DNA of 5,398 nucleotides from Propionibacteriaceae bacterium UBA4569 (lineage in GTDB: Bacteria; Actinomycetota; Actinomycetes; Propionibacteriales; Propionibacteriaceae), in NCBI GenBank assembly GCA_002387005.1, contig DGKN01000070.1:864-6261 (forward strand), read 5' to 3'. A program made the translations under genes and the position numbers. The notes below the pieces were generated by a model. The model saw only the letters and a program-made list of their open reading frames with translations, ran no database searches and was not told where the DNA came from. How positions within the stretch are numbered: the first letter of the stretch is position 1; every line of letters starts with the position of its first letter. Below, in pieces: positions 1 through 5,398 of the stretch.

Positions 1-1435
1 CCTCACCGCGCCACTCGTAGTCGTGGATGGTGAGCAGGTCGGAGTCGGTGTGCTCCCAGCCATCGTTCGAGACGACCGGACGGGTGGGATCCAGCGCTCG
101 GGTGAGGTCCGAGAGTCCGCGGGTGTACGCCCGCTGCTGCTCGTCGTCGGCCAGGTGCGTGACGCCCCAGGACTCGTTGAACGGAACCCAGGCGATGATC
201 GAGGGGTGCCCCTCGTACTGGCGCACGATGTCGACCCACTCCCCGGTCAGCAGCTTCACGGCCACCGAGTCGAAGGTGTACGCAGCTGCGCTCTCGCCCC
301 AGACCGTCAGACCCAGCTTGTCGGCCCAGAAGAGCAGCCGCGGATCCTCCACCTTCTGGTGGATGCGGGCCGAGTTGAAGCCGAGGTCGAGGATCAGCTG
401 AACCTCCTCACGCATGGCCTCCAGGGACGGCGGGGTGAGGTGGGATGAGGGCCAGTAGCCCTGCTCCAGCACGGAGCGCAGCACGGCGGGACGGTTGTTG
501 ATCGTCATCCGGTGCGTGGTGGTTCCGACTTCTCGTAGGCCGAGGTATCCGGTGACCTGGTCGTCCCCGATGACGGCGGCGCAGTCCAGCAGCGTGGGAT
601 GCCCGGGCTGCCAGAGCAGTTGTTCGTAGTTGACGCCATTGTTCTGGCCGGCGAGCTCCATCGTGACGCTGATCACGCGGTCGTTGACCAGCGTGCTGGT
701 AGCGGCCAGCACCTGCCCTTCGTGCGCCACCGCCAACTGGAGATCGAGCGGCTCGGCCGGACGGCGGTTCAGCTCCACCTGGGCGGTGACGGTGCCGGCG
801 GTGAGGGACGTCCGCCAGACCAGACGCGTGATGTGCAGTGGGGCCACGGACTCGAGCCACACGGTGCGCCAGATGCCCGTCGTGCGGTGGTACCAGATGA
901 CGTGGGGATCCTCGAGCCAGTCCTGCTTGCCGCGGGGCAGCCGGATGTCCAGCGGGTCCTCGAAGGCGCGGACGACGACCACATGCTCGTCACCATCAGC
1001 CAGCGCATTCGTGATGTCGAAGCTGAACGCCGATTGGCCCCCGACATGCGTGCCGACGAGCTGCCCGTCGACGAAGACCTTGGCCTCGTGATCGACGGCG
1101 CCGAAGTGCAGCACGAGCCGACGTCCGTCCGCGTGGGCAGCCGCGGCAAGGTCGTCGGCGGTGAGGACGATCCGGTACCAGACGCAGGGATGGAAGCCCT
1201 TCTCACCCACCCCCGACGCCTCGGTCTCGGGCGCGAAGGGAAGCTGGATCGTCCGTCCGAAAGGCTGGGCGTCACGTTCCCAGTGCTCGTCCAGGCCGAC
1301 CTGATGGTCATCGTGGGCGAAGCCGACCTGGCGGTCCAGGCTGCACCAGCCCTTCCGCAGCAGGGTGGGACGGGGATGTGTGCCGTCCTGCTGCGAGGCG
1401 GGGCTCACCTGGGCCAGGCGGAGTGCGTCGTTCAT
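1..1435 (-). CDS. Family 2 glycoside hydrolase (beta-galactosidase-like), cytoplasmic, 3' end outside window
   Basis: The frame is open from an ATG at 1435 to the left edge: 478 full codons, no stop, so the C-terminus is missing. It begins MNDALRLAQ and has no signal peptide or membrane segment, so it should act in the cytoplasm. Domain order fits GH2: an N-terminal jelly roll (about residues 20-195, with a GIWRTVWLE motif near 187-195), an immunoglobulin-like domain (about 195-300), then the start of the TIM barrel with EQGYWP (324-329), HQKVEDPR (359-366), VWGE (378-381) and PFNESWG. Glu421 in that last motif is the expected acid/base. The nucleophile Glu should lie beyond the window. GH2 enzymes retain configuration and remove beta-galactose, beta-glucuronate, beta-mannose or, in some members, arabinose-type residues; the sequence does not settle which. 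A weak GAAAGAG ribosome site lies 5 nt before the ATG. It follows the lipoprotein GH43 by 42 nt and probably cleaves imported oligosaccharides. Confidence 0.93.
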   Translation of the reverse strand, partial: MNDALRLAQVSPASQQDGTHPRPTLLRKGWCSLDRQVGFAHDDHQVGLDEHWERDAQPFGRTIQLPFAPETEASGVGEKGFHPCVWYRIVLTADDLAAAAHADGRRLVLHFGAVDHEAKVFVDGQLVGTHVGGQSAFSFDITNALADGDEHVVVVRAFEDPLDIRLPRGKQDWLEDPHVIWYHRTTGIWRTVWLESVAPLHITRLVWRTSLTAGTVTAQVELNRRPAEPLDLQLAVAHEGQVLAATSTLVNDRVISVTMELAGQNNGVNYEQLLWQPGHPTLLDCAAVIGDDQVTGYLGLREVGTTTHRMTINNRPAVLRSVLEQGYWPSSHLTPPSLEAMREEVQLILDLGFNSARIHQKVEDPRLLFWADKLGLTVWGESAAAYTFDSVAVKLLTGEWVDIVRQYEGHPSIIAWVPFNESWGVTHLADDEQQRAYTRGLSDLTRALDPTRPVVSNDGWEHTDSDLLTIHDYEWRGE

Positions 1436-1440
1436 GGCTG

Positions 1441-1447
1441 CTCTTTC
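1441..1447 (-). promoter_or_regulatory. Weak ribosome binding site of the GH2 gene
   Basis: Reading the minus strand, GAAAGAG is followed by a 5-nt spacer (CAGCC) and the ATG at 1435. It is a poor match to AGGAGG but correctly spaced, and no better site lies nearby. It supports the chosen start. The rest of the 42-nt gap (1436-1477) holds no recognisable terminator or promoter. Confidence 0.4.
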
Positions 1448-1477
1448 GTGTCTTCGAGAGTTTCGTGCGCGGAGGGG

Positions 1478-2527
1478 TCATGGAAGGGCTGGCTGCTCGG
1501 TGATGGGCGGTTCGACGTTTGCCTTGCGACCGTCGAAGGTCACCTTGGACAACCACATCTGGCGCCCGGTCACTTCGTCCCCCACGGAGTCGGGAACCCA
1601 GGCGTGGTAGACCATCCACCACTGCCCACGGACCTTCAGCAGTTGGCAGTGGCCGGGGCCAGCCGCTACCTCGTTGGTGGCCAGCACCGGCTCTGGGTCC
1701 TTCGTGAAGGGGCCGGTGGGCGAGGTCGAGACGGCGTGCCCGACCGCGTAGTCGGCGGAGCCATAGTCGTTGCCCGAGTAGAACATGTGGAAGACGCCGT
1801 CGACCTCGACCACGGCGGGGGCTTCCACGAGGTGCCCCTCCCACGGCTGGTCCTGCTGGAGGAGCTTCGTGGGTTTGCCGGTGACCGCCAACCCATCCGA
1901 CGACAGGGGCTGCGCCTTGATCCAGGTGTCGACTCCGATGGCGTTGCCGTCGTTCTTCCAGTAGAGCCAGGCCTTGCCAGAGCTGTCGATGAAGGGGGTC
2001 TGGTCGATGGACCCTCCTTCTGCCGTCTCGCACACCAAGGGCTTGGCGGAGGAGTCGGTGTACGGGCCCTCGGCCGTTGCGGACGTGGCGACGGAGAGGC
2101 ATTGCCACTGCGGGTCCTCCGCGCGGGTCGTGTAGTACAGGCGCCATGTCCCATCGCTCCACCTGATGATCTCCGGCGCCCATACCTTGCCCGAGGTCGA
2201 CCACGTGGCCACCGACGGGAGCGCGTCGACGCCCTGCTCCCAGTTGGCCATGTCATCGCTGGTGAGCGTCTGGACGTTCATCCCATTGCCGTTGGTGGCG
2301 ATCGCGAGATACCCCGAGCCGGTGTCGACGACCTGTGGGTCAGGGAAGTTGGCCGCAAAGACGGGGTTGGTGAAACCGGACATGGATGTCTCCGCCGATG
2401 GGGTCGCGGCCGATGTACTGCTGACCGCAGGCATGATCGAGTCGGTCGAGCACGCGACCAGGGCACCTTGGGAAACCAGGACCAGGGCACCCACGGCCGC
2501 TGCCCGCCGGAAGCGGCGCGGATTCAT
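1478..2527 (-). CDS. Family 43 glycoside hydrolase, membrane-anchored lipoprotein
   Basis: A 349-residue protein starting with ATG at 2527 (MNPRRFRR) and ending in TGA at 1478-1480. The frame extends further upstream, but this start gives a proper lipoprotein signal: basic residues 4-8, a hydrophobic stretch 9-24, and lipobox LVAC with Cys26 as the lipidated residue. A Ser/Thr/Ala-rich linker (about 27-50) leads to one five-bladed GH43 propeller (about 51-345). All three expected catalytic carboxylates are present: Asp63 in FPDPQVV (general base), Asp175 in GGSIDQTPF (pKa modulator) and Glu235 in LVEAPAVV (general acid). GPGHCQLL (290-297) and YHAW (307-310) match the late conserved blade, and Cys143/Cys166 could pair. 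GH43 enzymes are inverting and mostly remove alpha-L-arabinofuranose or beta-xylose; the exact activity is not readable here. Its start overlaps the stop of the larger GH43, so translation is probably coupled. A role in trimming oligosaccharides at the outer membrane face beside the transporter is inferred. Confidence 0.92.
   Translation of the reverse strand: MNPRRFRRAAAVGALVLVSQGALVACSTDSIMPAVSSTSAATPSAETSMSGFTNPVFAANFPDPQVVDTGSGYLAIATNGNGMNVQTLTSDDMANWEQGVDALPSVATWSTSGKVWAPEIIRWSDGTWRLYYTTRAEDPQWQCLSVATSATAEGPYTDSSAKPLVCETAEGGSIDQTPFIDSSGKAWLYWKNDGNAIGVDTWIKAQPLSSDGLAVTGKPTKLLQQDQPWEGHLVEAPAVVEVDGVFHMFYSGNDYGSADYAVGHAVSTSPTGPFTKDPEPVLATNEVAAGPGHCQLLKVRGQWWMVYHAWVPDSVGDEVTGRQMWLSKVTFDGRKANVEPPITEQPALP
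2450..2461 (-). other. Lipobox of the lipoprotein GH43
   Basis: These four codons read Leu-Val-Ala-Cys (residues 23-26), preceded by a basic n-region and a hydrophobic segment. This matches the consensus for lipidation by Lgt and cleavage by signal peptidase II before Cys26. The n-region holds two Arg pairs (RRFRR), which faintly recalls a Tat signal but is not the canonical S/T-R-R-x-F-L-K. Confidence 0.85.
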
Positions 2528-2529
2528 CA
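2525..2529 (-). promoter_or_regulatory. TGATG stop/start overlap coupling the two GH43 genes
   Basis: On the minus strand the TGA stop of the large GH43 (2529-2527) shares one base with the ATG of the lipoprotein GH43 (2527-2525). The preceding bases contain no AGGAGG-like site, so translation of the second gene probably depends on ribosomes finishing the first. An alternative in-frame ATG at 2539 also lacks a ribosome site and would only add four residues. Confidence 0.75.
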
Positions 2530-4794
2530 GCTGGGCCATGTACCCGGGGCAGCGGTGGCCGTGTCGATGCGGAACCAGTCGAAGCTGGCGGCAGCCGCAG
2601 GGGTTGCACCACCTCCGGTGTACAGACCGATCCTGGGATTCGTGCCGGCGGCGAAGGTCCACGTGGCGCCCCAGGCCCAGTTGGTGCCATCGCGGCTGAT
2701 CGCTGCCCGGTAGAGCTGCTCACCGTTCGCGGCCGTGTGGTGCGCGATCCGCATCCACATGGTCGCAGAGTTTGCCCCGACGATTGCTCCGCCGTAGTTG
2801 ATCCGTCCATCCGGAGCGGCTGCGGTCTCACGTCCGAACTCGACGGTGCGGGTGCCCCAGATGGAGACCGAGCCGAGGCGAGCGAAGTCGTCATCGGTGT
2901 TGTGCACCACCAGTCCGGCCTGCTGGTAGTTGCGGTCGTTCGAGTCCTGGCCAAGATCAAGGGTGAACTTCGTCTCCGCGATCCAGTCACCCTGCGGGGC
3001 CTCGCGCAGCAACAACGCACCCGAACCCCCCGCGCCGGTCAGGTCCACAGACCTGAGCGGCCAGACCAGTGAATCTGAGGTGAGCGAGACGTCAGCCTGC
3101 GGGCGTACCCACTGCCATGAGGGATCCATCGAAGCATTGAACTCGTCGGCGAAGAAGCTTGCACCGCGGGCCGGTTGGGGGCTCAGGGCCACGGCCTCGA
3201 CCGCGGGTCGGGCGGCAGTCAGGTTGTCGACCAGACCATTGCCGATGACACGTATCGGCGCGGCGGGGAGCGAGAAGCCCGCCACCGTGGTTCGGACGAT
3301 CGCCGCCGGGTCGGACAAGTCCTCCGGCGAGACATGGGCCGTCAGGTTTCCACGATCCACCTCGACCACGACGCTGGCCCAGCCCGTGAGCTTCGGGAGC
3401 ACGTCGGTGACGACGCGTCCACGTACCTGAAGGCTGAGTTGGTGGGCGACGGGATCGATGACCACCTTCACCTGGTCACGGCCCGAACCGAGGAAGACCT
3501 GAGTCTTCGCGCCTGACTTGACGTCCATCCGGACGCGGACGTCACCGGCCGGCAGTGCGGAGGTGGACGAGGTGCCGTTGACCCGGGCGGAGATGCCGCC
3601 TTGAGGGTCGGCCACGGGAGTGGTCCGAGACATCCCGCCGGCGGGCGACGCCGGGGTTGCACCCACCAAGGAGTTCACCACCGGTGCGGCCATCGGGGCG
3701 CTCGAGGGCCCGAAGCCGGCATTCACCCGCGGCCAGCCATCGATCCAGTCGATGCGATCAATCAGCATGGGGCGCTTGTTGATGCCGAAGGGTTTGGCCA
3801 GCCATGGGTCATTGCGGTCGATGGCGTGGTAGACGAGGAAGTCACGCCCGGATGCGTCGGTGAACATGGCGTTGTGCCCAGCCCCCACCCAGGTGTTTCC
3901 GTTCTGGGTGACGACGATGGTGCCACCGGTCACGGTCGCGTTGAGGTCCAGCCCGTCCTGGTCCAGGTAGGGCCCCATCGGCGACCGGGAGCGCCCCGCG
4001 AACACGACGTAGCCGGTGGTGGGCCCCGCGCAGCAGTTCGCCGAGGACGCCATCAGGTAGTACCAACCGTCGTGCTCGACGATGTAGCTGCCCTCGTAGC
4101 GGTCCCAGTGGCCGATCTGGGTCGACTCACCGACCGGCGTCAGCCCGTCGTCAGAGACGCGCGTGATGTGCACCCCTCCGTAGTACGAGCCCCAGGACAG
4201 GTACTGGTTGCCGTCCATGTCCGTGAAGCCGCTGGGATCAATGGTCCAGAAGTAGTCACCGGGGTTGTTGGCCCGAGGCGCCACGATCGGTGAGGCGGTG
4301 GGGGTCCAGGGGCCGGTGGGAGTGGGGGCGGTGGCCACACCGATCGCGTTGTCGACGCCGTCGTTCAGCGTCGTGTCGGTGACGCTGAAGTACATGACGT
4401 ACCGTCCGTCGATGTACCGGACGTCCGGCGCCCAGAGCCCGGCCGACTCGGTTGCATAGGACGGGCGGTTGGCGTCGGTGAAGATGGGGCCGACGTAGTC
4501 CCAGCTCACCCAGTCCCTGGTGCGCGAGATGTGGCCCACGACGCTTGGTTCACCGGCGCGGAGCGGGTCGGCGGTGGCGTAGGCGTACCACCATCCGTCC
4601 TTGCCCTGGATGACCGAGGGATCGGCATAGGTGTCCGCGAAGGACTGGGAGACCGGGTTGGTGTAGGTGGCGGGCGTGTCCGCACTGGCCGTGGTCAGGG
4701 CAGCGGCCGAGAACGTCAGCATCGAGCCAGCGATGGCGACGGCGGCAAGCGATCGAGCGGTAGGAGTGGTGAGAGCGGTACGAGCAGTCATCAT
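2527..4794 (-). CDS. Secreted multidomain family 43 glycoside hydrolase (arabinanase / arabinofuranosidase-like)
   Basis: A 755-residue extracellular enzyme. Residues 1-38 form a Sec signal peptide with probable cleavage after ASA (Ala38). The GH43 propeller spans about 42-365, with Asp58 in YADPSVI (base), Asp186 in TIDPSGF (pKa modulator) and Glu234 in RYEGSYI (acid). The adjacent cysteines 254-255 in SANCCAG, followed by a VFAGRS motif, and GHNAMF with His307 resemble arabinan-active GH43 members; hydrolysis of alpha-L-arabinofuranosyl links is therefore the best guess, with xylosidase activity not excluded. Residues about 395-535 are a beta-rich module of uncertain family. Residues about 545-755 resemble the concanavalin A-like C-terminal domain (GH43_C2/DUF1349 type) found behind GH43 propellers. 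There is no LPXTG motif or C-terminal membrane anchor, so the protein should be released or held by sugar binding. It starts 26 nt after the permease stop behind a strong ribosome site, and its stop overlaps the next gene. Confidence 0.94.
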   Translation of the reverse strand: MMTARTALTTPTARSLAAVAIAGSMLTFSAAALTTASADTPATYTNPVSQSFADTYADPSVIQGKDGWWYAYATADPLRAGEPSVVGHISRTRDWVSWDYVGPIFTDANRPSYATESAGLWAPDVRYIDGRYVMYFSVTDTTLNDGVDNAIGVATAPTPTGPWTPTASPIVAPRANNPGDYFWTIDPSGFTDMDGNQYLSWGSYYGGVHITRVSDDGLTPVGESTQIGHWDRYEGSYIVEHDGWYYLMASSANCCAGPTTGYVVFAGRSRSPMGPYLDQDGLDLNATVTGGTIVVTQNGNTWVGAGHNAMFTDASGRDFLVYHAIDRNDPWLAKPFGINKRPMLIDRIDWIDGWPRVNAGFGPSSAPMAAPVVNSLVGATPASPAGGMSRTTPVADPQGGISARVNGTSSTSALPAGDVRVRMDVKSGAKTQVFLGSGRDQVKVVIDPVAHQLSLQVRGRVVTDVLPKLTGWASVVVEVDRGNLTAHVSPEDLSDPAAIVRTTVAGFSLPAAPIRVIGNGLVDNLTAARPAVEAVALSPQPARGASFFADEFNASMDPSWQWVRPQADVSLTSDSLVWPLRSVDLTGAGGSGALLLREAPQGDWIAETKFTLDLGQDSNDRNYQQAGLVVHNTDDDFARLGSVSIWGTRTVEFGRETAAAPDGRINYGGAIVGANSATMWMRIAHHTAANGEQLYRAAISRDGTNWAWGATWTFAAGTNPRIGLYTGGGATPAAAASFDWFRIDTATAAPGTWPS

Positions 4795-4797
4795 CGT

Positions 4798-4803
4798 CTC
4801 CTT
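4798..4803 (-). promoter_or_regulatory. Strong Shine-Dalgarno before the secreted GH43 gene
   Basis: AAGGAG on the minus strand is followed by ACG and two consecutive ATG codons. The spacer is 3 nt to the first ATG (4794) and 6 nt to the second (4791). The second has the more usual spacing and may be the real start; this would shorten the signal peptide by one Met only. Confidence 0.8.
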
Positions 4804-4820
4804 GTGGAGTGGGGATGGGT

Positions 4821-5398
4821 CTACTTCAGGCCAGAGCTGGCGACGCCCTGGATGATGTGGCGCTGCAGGAACACATAGATGATCAGGACGGGAACGGCGG
4901 CGATCGAGGCGCCGGCCATGACGACCGGATAGTCGATCGTGTAGGCACCCTGGAGGCGGCTCAGGCCGATCGGGAGGGTGAGCTTGTCGTACATGACGTA
5001 CAAGGGCCAGACGAAGTCATTCCAGTTCGCGAGGAAGCTGAGGATGACCAGCGTCATCACGGCGGCCTTGGCGTTGGGCAGGACGATGCGGAAGAAGGTC
5101 GTCATCGGCCCGGCACCATCGATGTGGGCGCTCTCCTCAAGCTCCAGCGGCAGGGCGGTGAAGAACTGGCGCATGAAGAACACACCGAAGGCACCGGCCG
5201 CGCCGGGCACCACCAGGGCCTGGAGGGTGTCGAGCCACTGGAGCTTGCTCATCATCTCGAAGTTCGGCATCAGGAAGATGAAGCCCGGGACGAACATGGT
5301 CGACAGGATCAGGCCGAAGATCGCAGAGCGTCCACGGAAGTGCATCCTGGCCAACGCATAGCCAGCCATGGATGCGACGGTGACGACGAGCAGCGCGT
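4821..5398 (-). CDS. Carbohydrate ABC transporter permease, MalG/AraQ type (CUT1), 5' end outside window
   Basis: The frame is open from the right edge to a TAG at 4821-4823 and gives 191 complete codons. Coding continues upstream of the internal Met at 5369 (ALLVVTVAS precedes it), so that Met is not the start. Family members are usually about 270-300 residues, so roughly 80-110 N-terminal residues are missing. At least four hydrophobic segments are visible. The cytoplasmic EAA loop at 5076-5135 fits the consensus exactly: E-S-A, three residues, G, nine residues, I-x-L-P; this is the contact with the ATPase. The C-terminal ending (QGVASSGLK) is typical of the inner permease that works with a MalF-like partner and a solute-binding protein, both presumably encoded to the right. 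It lies 26 nt upstream of the secreted GH43, which suggests import of the oligosaccharides that enzyme releases. Substrate is inferred from context only. Confidence 0.95.
   Translation of the reverse strand, partial: ALLVVTVASMAGYALARMHFRGRSAIFGLILSTMFVPGFIFLMPNFEMMSKLQWLDTLQALVVPGAAGAFGVFFMRQFFTALPLELEESAHIDGAGPMTTFFRIVLPNAKAAVMTLVILSFLANWNDFVWPLYVMYDKLTLPIGLSRLQGAYTIDYPVVMAGASIAAVPVLIIYVFLQRHIIQGVASSGLK

Noticed and set aside
1441..1460. Possible hairpin (CTCT...AGAG) in the gap before GH2, as a terminator or attenuator
   Set aside because: The stem is only 4 bp with no flanking T run, so it cannot be supported as a terminator.
1308..2204. A 298-codon minus-strand frame overlapping the lipoprotein GH43 and the GH2 start
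   Set aside because: It is a frame-shifted reading of DNA whose correct frame gives clear GH43 and GH2 motifs; its own product shows no domain.
2528..2662. Extension of the lipoprotein GH43 by 45 residues to an upstream ATG at 2662
   Set aside because: The extension would overlap the upstream gene by 136 nt, is an Arg/His/Cys-rich out-of-frame reading of that gene, and would bury the lipoprotein signal.
599..2713. A 704-codon open frame on the plus strand opposite GH2 and the lipoprotein GH43
   Set aside because: It lies entirely antisense to well-supported genes, has no ribosome site, crosses two gene boundaries, and its product is rich in Arg, Gly, Val, Asp, His and Pro with no recognisable motif. 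Long antisense frames are common in GC-rich genomes.
3601..4293. A 230-codon plus-strand open frame inside the secreted GH43 gene
   Set aside because: It is antisense to the catalytic domain, shows low-complexity Gly/Val/Arg/His composition and has no ribosome site or domain.
4821..5369. A complete 182-residue permease starting at the ATG at 5369
   Set aside because: The frame stays open to the right edge and encodes a hydrophobic stretch typical of the family just before this Met; the gene is cut by the window, not short.

Overview
This is a GC-rich window in which every supported gene lies on the minus strand, closely packed and probably in one operon. Base composition, a Gram-positive-type lipoprotein signal and the style of the glycoside hydrolases point to an actinobacterium; genus and species cannot be named from the sequence alone.

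In the direction of transcription (right to left): (1) the C-terminal two thirds of a MalG/AraQ-type ABC sugar permease, whose 5' end lies beyond the right edge (4821-5398); (2) a large secreted family 43 glycoside hydrolase of 755 residues with a signal peptide, an arabinanase-like five-bladed propeller and two C-terminal accessory modules (2527-4794); (3) a second, unrelated-looking family 43 hydrolase of 349 residues with a lipobox, so predicted to be tethered to the outer face of the membrane (1478-2527); (4) the first 478 residues of a family 2 glycoside hydrolase with no export signal, running off the left edge (1-1435). Gaps are 26 nt, a 1-nt stop/start overlap, and 42 nt. No terminator or promoter is visible between the genes, so they are probably co-transcribed from a promoter beyond the right edge.

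The set reads as a polysaccharide-use cassette, most likely for an L-arabinose-containing plant glycan such as arabinan, arabinoxylan or arabinogalactan. The free secreted GH43 would open or trim the polymer, the lipoprotein GH43 would trim fragments at the membrane, the ABC transporter would import oligosaccharides, and the cytoplasmic GH2 would cleave the imported sugars. The exact substrate is an inference. I found no RNA gene, mobile element, CRISPR array or large repeat, and nothing that looks like a wholly new system. The most open questions are the unassigned middle module of the large GH43 and the division of the four proteins between cell compartments.
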